From NCBI RefSeq assembly GCF_007997015.1, contig NZ_VOSM01000005.1, forward strand, positions 1-64,000: 64,000 nt of DNA. Reading direction: 5' to 3'. The notes under the pieces were generated by a model. The model saw only the letters and a program-made list of their open reading frames with translations. It was not told where the DNA came from and did not search any database. The translations under genes and the position numbers were made by a program. This DNA comes from Lujinxingia vulgaris. Lineage in GTDB: Bacteria > Myxococcota_A > Bradymonadia > Bradymonadales > Bradymonadaceae. This document shows positions 50,689 through 64,000 of this stretch, piece after piece; positions within the stretch are counted from its first letter, which is position 1, and every line of letters starts with the position of its first letter.

Positions 50689-53034
50689 TCAGAGAGACGC
50701 CTCACTCCCGGAGCCCGGCACTTCGCGCCCCTCCCACAACAGGCGCGGCTCAAAGCCCAGCGGCCCGGCCACCACCTTCTGCGGAAAGGTCTCCCGACGC
50801 GTGTTGTAGAACGTCACCGCGTCGTTATAGCCCTGACGCATCAGCCCCAGCTCATTCTCCACGTCTTTGAGGCTCTGGCTGAGCTGATCGACGAGCTCCT
50901 GGCTCTTAAGCTCGGGGTAGGCCTCCACAAGCCCCATCACCCGCTGCGAGAGCACCTCTTCTTCCTCGGCGACCGCCTCCAGCCCCTCGCGGCTCTTGCC
51001 CAGCTTCTCGCGCCGCGCCCGCGCCGAGGTGACCGCTTCGAGCAGCCCGCGCTCATGCTCCATATGGCCGCGCACGACCTCTTCGAGCTTCGAGATCAGG
51101 TCAAAACGCTTCTTGAGCGACACCTCGATATTGGCCCAGGCCCGGTCGGCGCGCAGACGCATAAAGATCAGATCGTTGTACAAAAAGATCACCGGCAAAA
51201 TCAGCGCCCAGGCAAACACCGCCGTGGCCACCCCCACCAGCATCAGTGGCGAGAAGATCGTGATGAGCCCCAGCGCACTGAGCGCCATGCCCATCAACGC
51301 CACAAGCCCCACGGCCACAAAGGCCGTCGCCCGCCGGAACTTCGAGCGCTGCACCCGCCGCTCACTCCAGGTGCTGATAATGTAGGGCACATCCTTCTCC
51401 CCCCGTGTCACTTGCAGCGAGGTATGCGTCTCAGGGTCGATGGTCGCCGTGCCCAGCACATAAACCTCATCACCCTCATCAATCCGGTGGTAGTGCGTCT
51501 CTTCCTTACCCTGCTTACGCGTCTCCACATGGTCCGAGAGGATCTCGGCGCCGTGCACCTCCACGAGCACCTTGCCGCTCTCATCAACGCAGTAGAAAGG
51601 CACCGCCTCGTAGGTCTTCCGATCAAAGCCCTTTTTGATCTTGCCCTTATGGTCAATCGCGCTGTCGTAGGTCTCCCCGCCGATGGCCCAGGCCACACAG
51701 GGGCGCTTCTCCACCGGCGACTCCAGCGGGCCGTACTCCGGATGCAGCGCCACACGCCCTTTCACCTCGGTGGGGCCATAGCTCACCCCGGCAACCGGTG
51801 GCGTGGGCAGGTTGCGCGAGATCCGCAACCTCTTAAGCTCCCGCAACCCGGCGTAGCTGAAGACCAGCATCAAAAGCGTCATCAACGCCCCGCCGCCAAG
51901 CCCCGCCCCCAGACCCAGCCCGCGGCGCCAGCCCCGCTCCACCTCGGGCTTCAGCGCCTCTTCAGCCTCACTGAGCGCGACCTCCTCAAACCAGGGGTAG
52001 CCCAGGGCCATCGAGAAAAAGAGCTCCGGCGGCCGGCGCTGAAAAAGCCGCGCCTCATCGACCGCCGAGCTCACATTGACGCGCATCAACTCCACCCGGG
52101 CGCGCTCCCCGCGGCTGAGCCCCTCAAAAGGCCCCGCGCTCAGGTTCCAGGGCTCCTCCCAGTTAGCCTCCCAGCCCCGGGCCGAGCTCCCCATCATTTT
52201 GCGGATTGAGGTCTCCGCCGACTGCTTCGCCCGCGCCACCTGCGCGGCGTTGGCCTCCAGCTCACCCACGGTCAGCCGCGCGCCAAAGCCCAGCAGCGAG
52301 ACCAGCACCCCGAGAGTGAGCACCACCATAAAGCCGCCCACTGAGACCAGCCCGATGCCGTTGAAGAGGCTCCACAGCCCCAGCACAAGCAGCAGCAGAC
52401 TCACCAGCAGCAGCGCAAAACTTCCGCCCGAAGCCAGCTCGCGCGCAGCCTCGGCACCGCCGGCAACCACCCGCAGCGGCAGCTCTTCGCCAGCCTCAAA
52501 GACCACCTGCAACGCACTCCCGGAGCGCTTGACCACGCCCTCGATCAGCGCCTCATCGCCCACCTCCAGGCAGAACTCCTCGACGCGATTGTTGCCCCGC
52601 TGCTCCTCATACACTTTGGGCACAACGTACTGCGGCGCATCGCTGGCCACGACCTTCAACTCACCGGTCGCATCGCGCAGCGTGAAGTTCGCCTTTTGCA
52701 CCTCGGAGCCGGTGCGACGCCACTCGTTCTTCTTGCCGCGTCCGCGACGCTCAAAGGTGTCGGTGCGATGGTACACACAGCGCCCCTCATAGCCGGTCGC
52801 CGAGAACACGTCGCCCGCAGCCACCACCTCGCCAGTGAGCCTGGCCGGGCCTTCAAGCGCGCCACCCAGGCGCTGCTCCACCATCCGATCGATCGCCCGG
52901 GCGGTCTCCAGCTCCGAGAAGCTCGAGAGGGCCACCAGCACCGAGAGCCCCATCAAGATCGGGCCCAACACCAGCATCACCAACTTTGTCTTCAAGCCAC
53001 CGGGCTCACTTCGGGTCGTCGCGTCATCGCTCAC
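50689..53034 (-). CDS. GIDE-type domains fused to LemA membrane protein
   Basis: A 781-residue membrane protein starting at GTG 53034 (AGGAG 5 bases upstream). A first helix near residue 20 is followed by a beta-rich domain (EGRCVYHRTDTFERR, EWRRTGSEVQKANFTLRDATGELKVVAS) that resembles the GIDE fold found in MULAN-like ubiquitin ligases and bacterial relatives. Two more hydrophobic regions lie near residues 210-270. A second GIDE-like copy follows at about residues 425-580 (VKGRVALHPEYGPLESPVEKRPCVAW), then two helices and a C-terminal LemA-type coiled-coil domain (NDLIFMRLRADRAWANIEVSLKKRFDLISKLEEVVRGHMEHE). No RING finger is seen. Function is unknown; fusion of the two modules makes a membrane-associated assembly role likely. 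Confidence 0.8.
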   Translation of the reverse strand: MSDDATTRSEPGGLKTKLVMLVLGPILMGLSVLVALSSFSELETARAIDRMVEQRLGGALEGPARLTGEVVAAGDVFSATGYEGRCVYHRTDTFERRGRGKKNEWRRTGSEVQKANFTLRDATGELKVVASDAPQYVVPKVYEEQRGNNRVEEFCLEVGDEALIEGVVKRSGSALQVVFEAGEELPLRVVAGGAEAARELASGGSFALLLVSLLLLVLGLWSLFNGIGLVSVGGFMVVLTLGVLVSLLGFGARLTVGELEANAAQVARAKQSAETSIRKMMGSSARGWEANWEEPWNLSAGPFEGLSRGERARVELMRVNVSSAVDEARLFQRRPPELFFSMALGYPWFEEVALSEAEEALKPEVERGWRRGLGLGAGLGGGALMTLLMLVFSYAGLRELKRLRISRNLPTPPVAGVSYGPTEVKGRVALHPEYGPLESPVEKRPCVAWAIGGETYDSAIDHKGKIKKGFDRKTYEAVPFYCVDESGKVLVEVHGAEILSDHVETRKQGKEETHYHRIDEGDEVYVLGTATIDPETHTSLQVTRGEKDVPYIISTWSERRVQRSKFRRATAFVAVGLVALMGMALSALGLITIFSPLMLVGVATAVFAWALILPVIFLYNDLIFMRLRADRAWANIEVSLKKRFDLISKLEEVVRGHMEHERGLLEAVTSARARREKLGKSREGLEAVAEEEEVLSQRVMGLVEAYPELKSQELVDQLSQSLKDVENELGLMRQGYNDAVTFYNTRRETFPQKVVAGPLGFEPRLLWEGREVPGSGSEASL

Positions 53035-53331
53035 AGGTACTCCTGGTGTAGCGTTCATCGCGGAGCGCCGGGCCGGGCCATCTGCCAACATCGCCCGACA
53101 CACCGCCTCGTCGCACCATCCATTCTGCAGGGCACTGAACCTAGCCCGCCCGATCGCCTCCATCAACCCCCACGCGCTTCCACGCCCGACCTCCACCCCG
53201 TGTTTGCCCGAGCTCACCGGGCACGCGCCACATCCCTCCCCCGAAAAAGCTGGTCAGCTGCCCGCTGCCCGCTTATCGTGCGCCCCGAGACGTGTCGCCT
53301 TTTGCGGACCACTTAAGATCGGAACCCACCC

Positions 53332-54180
53332 ATGAACCCACAGGCCCAACGCCCCATCGGCGTCTTCGACAGCGGCGTCGGCGGACTCACCGTCATGCGC
53401 GCGCTGGTCGAGGCGCTGCCTCACGAAGATCTCCTCTACCTGGGAGACACCGCGCGTGTCCCTTACGGAAACCGCGGCGCCGAGACCATCCGCCGCTACG
53501 CGCTCAACGCCGCCCGCCAGCTCGTCGGCCACAACATCAAGGCCCTGGTCGTGGCCTGCAACACCGCCACCGCCTACGCCCTGCCGGCCCTCCAGGACGC
53601 CCTGGAGATCCCCGTCTTCGGTGTGGTCGACCCGGTCGCCACCCTGGCCGCGCGCCGCTCCGCCGGTGGCCACATCGCCATGATCGGCACCCGCGCCACC
53701 GTGCGCAGCAACAGCTACACCCGCGCCCTGATGAATCTTCGGCCCGACGCCCACGTCCACCCCATTGCCTGCCCGCTCCTTGTGCCCCTGGCCGAGGAGG
53801 GCTGGACCGAGGGTCCGGTCGTCGAGCAGGTGCTTCGCCACTACCTCGAACCTCTGGCATCCACCCCGGTCGACACCATGATCCTGGGCTGCACCCACTA
53901 CCCCCTCTTGCACGACGCCATCGCCTCGGTCGCCGCCGAGGTGATGCGCCGCCCGCTTGAACTTCTCGACAGCGCCTCGGCCACCGCCACCGCGCTCCGA
54001 GAGACCCTGGCTGCCCTCTCTTTGCACACCCCTTCGACCGACCCGGGCTCCCACCGCTTCCTGCTCACCGATCTTCCCGAAGGCTTTGTCGAGACCGCCT
54101 CGCGCTTCTTCGGCCAGTCCGTCGCCGAGCGCTGCGAACACGTCGACATCATCGACTCCTTCGCCACACCCCACGGTTAA
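53332..54180 (+). CDS. murI: Glutamate racemase
   Basis: Interconverts L- and D-glutamate for peptidoglycan synthesis, in the cytoplasm. The 282-residue length is normal. Motifs: FDSGVGGLTV near residue 10 (Asp/Ser active-site start), GDTARVPYG near residue 39, VVACNTATA near residue 73 (catalytic Cys) and LGCTHYPLL near residue 184 (second Cys and His). It precedes the 54184 gene by 3 bases, suggesting an operon. Confidence 0.95.
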   Translation: MNPQAQRPIGVFDSGVGGLTVMRALVEALPHEDLLYLGDTARVPYGNRGAETIRRYALNAARQLVGHNIKALVVACNTATAYALPALQDALEIPVFGVVDPVATLAARRSAGGHIAMIGTRATVRSNSYTRALMNLRPDAHVHPIACPLLVPLAEEGWTEGPVVEQVLRHYLEPLASTPVDTMILGCTHYPLLHDAIASVAAEVMRRPLELLDSASATATALRETLAALSLHTPSTDPGSHRFLLTDLPEGFVETASRFFGQSVAERCEHVDIIDSFATPHG

Positions 54181-54183
54181 GCT

Positions 54184-55326
54184 ATGGCACACCTTCGCTC
54201 CTACCTGCTGGCCATCGCCGCAACGCTCGCCACTGCGCTGACCTTAAGCGCGGGCTCCACCGCCCACGCCCAGGTCGTCGCCGGCCTCAAAACCGACTAC
54301 GGCCCCACCGTCGACGCCCCGCTGCGCGAGGCCCTCAACGAGGGCATCCTGGACGCTTTTGACCAGAACTCCCTCTACAGCTACATCCCCGCCGATCGCG
54401 TGCGCTCCCAGCTCAACCCGGTGGTGCGCGACTGCTTCACCGCCGACTGCCTCATCCGCGCCGGAGAGGCCACCGGCGCCCAGGCCGGCCTGCGACTGAT
54501 CGTGCGCGAAGAGGGCCAGATCTACGACTGGTCGCTCGAGATCTTTGAGCTTCAGGAGGGCACAGCCCTCGTCGAAGATCGCGGCGTCTGCGAGCTCTGC
54601 GGCCGCGCCGAGGTCGTCAACCAGGTGCGCACCGCCATCATCGCTAACCTGGCCACCCTCGACCTCAATGATCGCGGCGCCCCGCCCCGCGCCGAAGCCC
54701 TCGACACCGGCTCCGCCCCGGCGGCCGCGCCCGGCCAGAAACGCCTGCGCATCAGCGTGGTGCCCGCCGACACCCGCATCCTCCTCAACGATGAAGAGGT
54801 CGGCCAGGGCGAAGTCACCCTGGAGGTTGAGCCCGGCCAGCAGGAGCTTCGCTTCGCCTCGGAGACCCACCGCGACCTGCGCGAGACGATCATCGTCAGC
54901 GAGTCCTCCCCCGAGCTCATCATGCTGCGCGTGCACTTGAGCGGCGCCCCCGCCCCCCAGCGCATGGTGGTCACCCGCGGCGACGGCTTCGTCGACCACA
55001 TCGAAGACAAGCGCCTGGCCTACGGCTGGGCCGGCGTCGGCGCCGGCGCCCTCTTCACCGTGGCCGGCATCCTGCTCATCGCGCAGGACGGCGAGCCGAC
55101 CTGCGAGGAGGGAACGGCCTATTCGCGCTGCCCCACCCTCTACAACACCGCGCCCATGGGCGTGACCTTCACCGTCCTGGGCACCACCGCCATGGCCGCC
55201 GGCGCCGTGCTCTTAACCTGGCCTCTACTCGCCGGCGAAGCCGAAGAAGCCGACCCCGTCAGCCTCAATGTGGGCCCGGCCATCGGCCGGGGCTTTGCCG
55301 GATTGCGCTTCAACGGGCGATTCTAA
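54184..55326 (+). CDS. Signal-peptide protein with PEGA-like domain and two TM helices
   Basis: A 380-residue exported protein with a signal peptide (ATLATALTLSAGSTAHA, then QVV). Residues ~30-155 contain Cys-bearing strands (CFTADCLIRAG, CELCGRAEVV) that suggest disulphides. Residues ~192-240 have a PEGA-like pattern (LRISVVPADTRILLNDEEVGQGEVTLEVEPGQQELRFAS). Two hydrophobic helices lie at residues ~278-300 and ~322-345, and the C-terminus ends GLRFNGRF. Similar layout to the 1546-2508 protein. It follows murI by 3 bases. Function unknown; probably envelope. Confidence 0.75.
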   Translation: MAHLRSYLLAIAATLATALTLSAGSTAHAQVVAGLKTDYGPTVDAPLREALNEGILDAFDQNSLYSYIPADRVRSQLNPVVRDCFTADCLIRAGEATGAQAGLRLIVREEGQIYDWSLEIFELQEGTALVEDRGVCELCGRAEVVNQVRTAIIANLATLDLNDRGAPPRAEALDTGSAPAAAPGQKRLRISVVPADTRILLNDEEVGQGEVTLEVEPGQQELRFASETHRDLRETIIVSESSPELIMLRVHLSGAPAPQRMVVTRGDGFVDHIEDKRLAYGWAGVGAGALFTVAGILLIAQDGEPTCEEGTAYSRCPTLYNTAPMGVTFTVLGTTAMAAGAVLLTWPLLAGEAEEADPVSLNVGPAIGRGFAGLRFNGRF

Positions 55327-55384
55327 CCCTTTGATTCAAAAGGCATTTTGGCCACATCCAAACAAACAACCTCCCCGCGCCCCC

Positions 55385-56266
55385 TTAGCCCCCACCCTTG
55401 AGCAACGCCGACATGGGGGCGCGACCCACCTCCCAGCTCTCATCGACCCAGAGCGCCTGACCGGGCTCCACCTCCTCCCAGCCCGCCCCCACCCCGGAGG
55501 CCAGCTCCGGGGCCTGCGCGCTGGTCACAAGCACCGCCCGAAATCGCTCCCTCGCCACACGCTCCACCCGCTCGCGCGCGCGCCGATCTTCGGGCGCCTC
55601 CAACCCCTCGACCACCTTGATATACAGCGGCTCTTCGAGCGCCAGCGCGATCAACCCCCGGTCGCGCACCGCCACCGCCGCACCCTGCCCGCGGGCTCGC
55701 TTACCCTCTTCCCCCTCACCATCTTCTCGCGCGCGCAACACCCGGCGCGCGCCCGTCAGCGCCAGGGCCATCGCCCGGGCCGCCTCCCGCCAGCGCTCCC
55801 GCTCCGAGCTTCGCTTCCAGGCGCGCTCCATCTCGGCGTAGGCCGATAAAAACATCACCTCCGCCAACGCCCTACCTCCCAGCCGCTGGCGAAGATGCTC
55901 GGGCACCCGCTCGCGCAACGCCGCGTACGCCCCCTCCTCATCCGGCCCAAAACCCTCCTGCACCCACACCCAGGGGCCGGCCCGAAAGGGCTGCAGGGAG
56001 CTTGCCGGAAGTCGCCCCTCAACCCGCGCCCGCACATGCGCCACCACCGCGCGGCTGGGCACATCTGAGAGCAGCGCGCCCATCTCCACCCCGGCCGCGC
56101 GCTTCCCGGGCTGCTTGCGCACCAGCGTGCGCCCTCCCTGCGCCCAGGCAAGCCCCAGCCCGGCGCGCTCCTCGGGCGCAATCTGCCCGAGCACCGTTTC
56201 ACACCCCGCCATCAGCTCGCCACTGAGGCTGTCGTCACTGCAAACGTACGCGAAAAGTTGTCCCAT
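55385..56266 (-). CDS. Class II glutamine amidotransferase-fold protein without nucleophile
   Basis: A 293-residue protein whose first ~110 residues align in order with YafJ/EgtC-type class II amidotransferases: MGQLFAYVCS corresponds to MCELLAM, GLGLAWAQGGRTLVRKQPG to GWGI-FYEGG, SRAVVAHVRARVEG to SR-VVAHIR, and PFRAGPWVWVQEG to PF---W-F-HNG. The nucleophilic Cys at position 2 is Gly and the HNG motif reads QEG, so glutaminase activity should be lost. The ATG 56266 (GGGAG box) is the family start; a longer frame from 56284 would bury the N-terminal nucleophile position anyway. The C-terminal ~150 residues are helical then beta-like. Probably a non-catalytic relative with another role. Confidence 0.72.
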   Translation of the reverse strand: MGQLFAYVCSDDSLSGELMAGCETVLGQIAPEERAGLGLAWAQGGRTLVRKQPGKRAAGVEMGALLSDVPSRAVVAHVRARVEGRLPASSLQPFRAGPWVWVQEGFGPDEEGAYAALRERVPEHLRQRLGGRALAEVMFLSAYAEMERAWKRSSERERWREAARAMALALTGARRVLRAREDGEGEEGKRARGQGAAVAVRDRGLIALALEEPLYIKVVEGLEAPEDRRARERVERVARERFRAVLVTSAQAPELASGVGAGWEEVEPGQALWVDESWEVGRAPMSALLKGGG

Positions 56267-56429
56267 CGCTGACTCCCGGGCCACGTCCCCGCCAACTCGC
56301 CACTCTTCTAAAGATGCGCATCACATCCAGCCTGCCCAGCCCGAAGCTGATGACAAAGCCCGCGCCCTGTGGAATTCTCCCCTCTCCGCGCCCCCGAGCG
56401 CGCGCTCCTTTTTTTGACGGGAACCCCCG

Positions 56430-56681
56430 ATGCGCCCTGCAACCCCACGTCGTTTCAGCAGCCTGCTCGCGCTCGCCAGCGCCCTGCTCACCGCCTGTTT
56501 TGTCAACGGCGGGCAGCCCTACACCACCTCCGATGAGGCGCGCCCCCCCGCCGAAATCGCCCGCGAGGCCTGCGCCCGCGGCGATCTGGCAACCTTTAAG
56601 ACGATGGCCGCGCGCAGCGCCGACACCTCATTGCAATGCCCCGACACCGCCCACGCTGAATCCGAAGCGTCGGCCCCCTGA
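56430..56681 (+). CDS. Small lipoprotein
   Basis: An 83-residue protein with a lipoprotein signal (LLALASALLTAC, Cys about residue 23) followed by a short hydrophilic region with AREACARGD and a final Cys near residue 69. It may be a small helical lipoprotein. Weak ribosome binding site. It starts 53 bases before the end of nothing recognisable and 52 bases ahead of mtnC. Function unknown. Confidence 0.6.
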   Translation: MRPATPRRFSSLLALASALLTACFVNGGQPYTTSDEARPPAEIAREACARGDLATFKTMAARSADTSLQCPDTAHAESEASAP

Positions 56682-56733
56682 TCTGCAAAATCCGATCTGT
56701 TTAATCATCGAACATACCACGTTGGAAGATCCC

Positions 56734-57480
56734 ATGACCCAGCTCCCCTACCGCGCCGTCCTCCTCGACATCGAAGGCACCACCACCCCGGTGACCTTCG
56801 TCTACGACGTCCTCTTCCCCTACGCCCGTGAGCGCGTCGCCGAGTTTTTGAAAAATAACCTCGAAAACCCCGAGGTTCAGCGCGACCTTGAGCTCTTGCG
56901 CGAGCAGGCCCAGGAAGACGCCGCCGGCGACTTCCCCACCGCCCCGCAGATCCCCACCGACGCCGCCGCAGACGCACTGGTTGAGGCCGCCGTCGCCAAC
57001 ATCCACTGGCAGATGGACGCCGACCGCAAGACCACCGCCCTCAAATCCCTCCAGGGCAAGATCTGGAAAGACGGCTACGCCGCCGGCACGCTTGTGGCCT
57101 CGGTCTACCCGGATGTCTTCAACGCCCTTCGCCGCTGGCAAGAGCTCGAAATCCCCGCCTACATCTACTCTTCGGGCAGCATCGCCGCCCAGAAACTCCT
57201 CTTCGGCCACACCGAAGAAGGCGACCTTCGCCCCCAACTCGCCGGATACTTCGACACCACCACCGGCCCCAAAAAGAACGCGCAGAGCTACCTGGACATC
57301 GCCCACCTCATCCACCAGGCCCCCGAAGACGTGGTCTTTGTCACCGACAACCTCGATGAAGCCATCGCCGCGGCCGACGCCGGCATGAAAACCCGCGTCG
57401 CGCTGCGCCCCGGCAACGCTCCGCTTCCGGACCACGACCACACAACGCTCACCACCTTCGACGCCCTCTTCGAAGACTGA
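56734..57480 (+). CDS. mtnC: Enolase-phosphatase E1 (acireductone synthase)
   Basis: HAD-superfamily enzyme of the methionine salvage pathway that converts 2,3-diketomethylthiopentyl-1-phosphate to acireductone. The 248-residue protein has motif I LLDIEGTTTPV near residue 10, motif II YIYSSGSIAAQKLLFGH near residue 144, and motif III/IV VFVTDNLDEA near residue 202. The insertion and length match MtnC. GGAAG precedes the ATG at good spacing. The frame is open upstream to 56314 but has no better start. No other mtn genes are in view. Confidence 0.93.
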   Translation: MTQLPYRAVLLDIEGTTTPVTFVYDVLFPYARERVAEFLKNNLENPEVQRDLELLREQAQEDAAGDFPTAPQIPTDAAADALVEAAVANIHWQMDADRKTTALKSLQGKIWKDGYAAGTLVASVYPDVFNALRRWQELEIPAYIYSSGSIAAQKLLFGHTEEGDLRPQLAGYFDTTTGPKKNAQSYLDIAHLIHQAPEDVVFVTDNLDEAIAAADAGMKTRVALRPGNAPLPDHDHTTLTTFDALFED

Positions 57481-57505
57481 GCTTCGTCACAACCATCAAA
57501 AAAAG

Positions 57506-57536
57506 AGCGCCGGGATCACTCCCGGCGCTTTTTTCG
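57506..57536. terminator. Bidirectional terminator after mtnC
   Basis: AGCGCCGGGA (57506-57515) pairs with TCCCGGCGCT (57520-57529) around TCAC; AAAA precedes and T6 follows. Also serves the convergent gene at 57556. Confidence 0.88.
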
Positions 57537-57555
57537 TTCAAAAAACCCTCGTTAG

Positions 57556-58611
57556 TTACGGTGCGCCTGGATCTTCGCCGCCGGGAGTCTCACCGGCCGG
57601 AGCATCACCCGCAGGAATATCACCGGCCGGAGCATCACCCGCAGGCATATCCACCGCCGGCGCCGAAGTCCCCAGCGGAAGATCCGTGCCCAGACGCCGC
57701 GCCTGCCACTCCACCTCTCCCGAGGTCAAAAGCCCGCCCACAAACTCCGAGACGCCGGCGTGCGCCCGCACAAGCCCGCTATCGACCGGCTGACCGCTGA
57801 CCTCCGCCACCGCCGCCGAAGGCCAGTAGCCGTAATGCGAGAGCGTCTCACCCGCCAGATTGGGCATCGGCGCGACAAGACCCGCCACACCCAGAATCGA
57901 GATCCCCAGCACCCAGTGCCGATACGCCCCGCGCTGCACCAACTTCTTCAAGATCGCCGGAATCCCGAACACAAACATCGTGACCACTGCCGCGATCAAC
58001 CACCCGGCCGAGATCCACGCGGCCAGAAAAGCCCCGAGCACCCACCAGAAGATCATCGCCGGCCCGTACCACAACGCCACTCGCCCCACCCCCCGGGCGG
58101 CCCGCTGCCCGAAACTACGCCCGCCCTCGGCCTTCATCTTCGCTTCGGCTTTGGCCTGCTTCTCGGCGGCCTTCGCATCCTGAGCGGCCTGACGCTCGGC
58201 CTCTTTGGCCGCCGCCGCTTCGGCGCGCGCTGCTTCCTTCTCCTGGCGCTTCTGCTCGCGACGCTCCTTCCAGCTCAACTTCTCTTTGCCGTCCTTACCC
58301 TTCGCCGCGCCGGCATCTTCGGGCTCATCGGCCAGCACCAGATCGCTCTCTTTGGCCAGCTTCTCAAACTCCGCCGCAAAAGGATCTTCGGCCCGCTCGG
58401 CCGTCGCCGTCTTCACCTTCGCCGTGGCCCGCGACTCCGCATCGTCTTCCAGCGAGGCCAGAAACGCCTCCAGATCCTCATCGCCCCCATCACCGGCATC
58501 GGCCGCCGGCGCCTTTTCGCCCCCACCGCCTCCCGAAGACGCACGCCCCTCCAGGTCGCGCAGCAACGCGGCGTATTCATCGTCGTTCAACTCGTGATCT
58601 TTATCGCTCAT
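57556..58611 (-). CDS. Coiled-coil/TM protein with C-terminal PAGD repeats
   Basis: A 351-residue protein with an acidic N-terminus (residues ~1-60), a long charged coiled coil rich in Lys/Glu/Ala (residues ~90-165, KEKLSWKERREQKRQEKEA-like) and two to three hydrophobic helices (WYGPAMIFWWVLGAFLAAW, LIAAVVTMFVFGIPAIL, VLGISILGVAGLVAPM) around residues 180-250. The C-terminal tail has PAGDAPAGDIPAGD repeats, encoded by a perfect 30-nt direct repeat at 57591-57650. I do not recognise a family. Good ribosome binding site (AGGAGCGACG-ATG). It shares the terminator with mtnC. Confidence 0.74.
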   Translation of the reverse strand: MSDKDHELNDDEYAALLRDLEGRASSGGGGGEKAPAADAGDGGDEDLEAFLASLEDDAESRATAKVKTATAERAEDPFAAEFEKLAKESDLVLADEPEDAGAAKGKDGKEKLSWKERREQKRQEKEAARAEAAAAKEAERQAAQDAKAAEKQAKAEAKMKAEGGRSFGQRAARGVGRVALWYGPAMIFWWVLGAFLAAWISAGWLIAAVVTMFVFGIPAILKKLVQRGAYRHWVLGISILGVAGLVAPMPNLAGETLSHYGYWPSAAVAEVSGQPVDSGLVRAHAGVSEFVGGLLTSGEVEWQARRLGTDLPLGTSAPAVDMPAGDAPAGDIPAGDAPAGETPGGEDPGAP

Positions 58612-58780
58612 CGTCGCTCCTCAGCTTCATTCGGCCCCTGCCTCAAGGCACAGCCCCCTTCAAAACTACGGATCTTCTCGCCAGCATCAACCGGCCACAC
58701 GCGCCCGACGCCCCGCTCCCTCAAACACATCAACAAAGCGGGCGGCTCACCCCTTCCTTCCTGCAGCCCCCGCCATGAAC

Positions 58781-58826
58781 AAAAAACGCCGGCGGCGGCC
58801 CTCACTCTCAAGGTCCGCCGCCGGCG
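58781..58826 (-). terminator. Terminator of the rpoBC operon
   Basis: CGCCGGCGGCGG (58787-58798) pairs with CCGCCGCCGGCG (58815-58826) around a 16-base loop; A6 on the plus strand is the U-run for the minus-strand rpoC transcript, which ends at 58882. Confidence 0.85.
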
Positions 58827-58881
58827 CGTCAGGCTCTCAGCACCCGGGCTCTACGCCCGGGCCGTGCAGCTCAGGGAGCGA

Positions 58882-63042
<4,161 letters not shown>

Positions 63043-63132
63043 GGTACCCTCCTTCAGGGACTCAAGAGGTACATACGATCATCGTCGTTGAGCGCCGGGA
63101 GCATCGGCTCCCGGCGATCCTGCGCTCGGCAC

Positions 63133-64000
<868 letters not shown>

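Overview
The window is GC-rich bacterial chromosome with dense coding. Many genes encode lipoproteins and envelope proteins, intergenic distances are short, and several junctions are ATGA overlaps. Secreted RCC1-type repeats, pectin-acetylesterase-like lipoproteins, signal-peptide/TPR or PEGA-like proteins with paired C-terminal membrane helices, GYF-like acidic proteins and a protein starting with a HIQTED-type N-terminus together suggest a Myxococcota/Deltaproteobacteria member. The predatory order Bradymonadales is my best guess. This is inference from gene content, not a phylogeny.

Layout. 1-8.9 kb: end of an RCC1-repeat protein, a TPR/TM envelope protein, two unknown proteins, recO, a fatty-acid desaturase with a coiled-coil tail and a 5'-nucleotidase-family lipoprotein. 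These are separated by three C-rich intergenic mosaics built from a ~92-nt direct repeat and a ~104-nt covarying palindrome. 8.9-15 kb (minus): an apparent operon for an EEP-family lipoprotein, a putative outer-membrane barrel and two paralogous pectin-acetylesterase-like lipoproteins, then an acidic lipoprotein with a good sigma-54 promoter candidate. 15.4-24.5 kb: a large unknown helical protein behind a cluster of DnaA-box-like sites, a CPA2 antiporter, an SDR, a HEAT-repeat membrane protein, a tail-anchored acidic GYF-like protein, a 3-methyladenine glycosylase and a PNPOx-like protein. 24.6-33.6 kb: a complete cbb3 oxidase locus (divergent SafE-like gene, fused ccoNO, ccoQ, a one-haem ccoP, then ccoG-H-I-S). 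33.6-35.2 kb: a SycD-like TPR protein next to a hydrophobic Gly/Ala-rich protein without a signal peptide. 35.5-41.9 kb: a small protein behind a consensus sigma-70 promoter, a PAQR/HlyIII protein, an esterase lipoprotein, a SEC-C protein, a Rieske-FAD reductase and tRNA-Arg(CCG).

42-53 kb is a cell-envelope block: a YcbB-like L,D-transpeptidase, an isochorismatase-like hydrolase, then (minus) ftsE-like, ftsX, envC, a GT2 and a GT4 glycosyltransferase. Upstream of these lie the HIQTED-type protein and a GIDE-LemA fusion. The FtsE-like ATPase lacks the Walker B glutamate, the canonical signature and the switch histidine, while the EnvC partner has the expected catalytically dead LytM domain. 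53.3-58.6 kb: murI, a signal-peptide/TM protein, a class-II amidotransferase-fold protein missing its nucleophilic cysteine, a small lipoprotein, mtnC and a coiled-coil/TM protein. 58.9-64 kb: rpoC and the 3' part of rpoB (minus).

The most unusual signals are the structured intergenic repeat mosaic, the pseudo-ATPase FtsEX-EnvC locus, the nucleophile-less amidotransferase, and the SycD-like/hydrophobic-protein pair, which might be a translocator-chaperone module.
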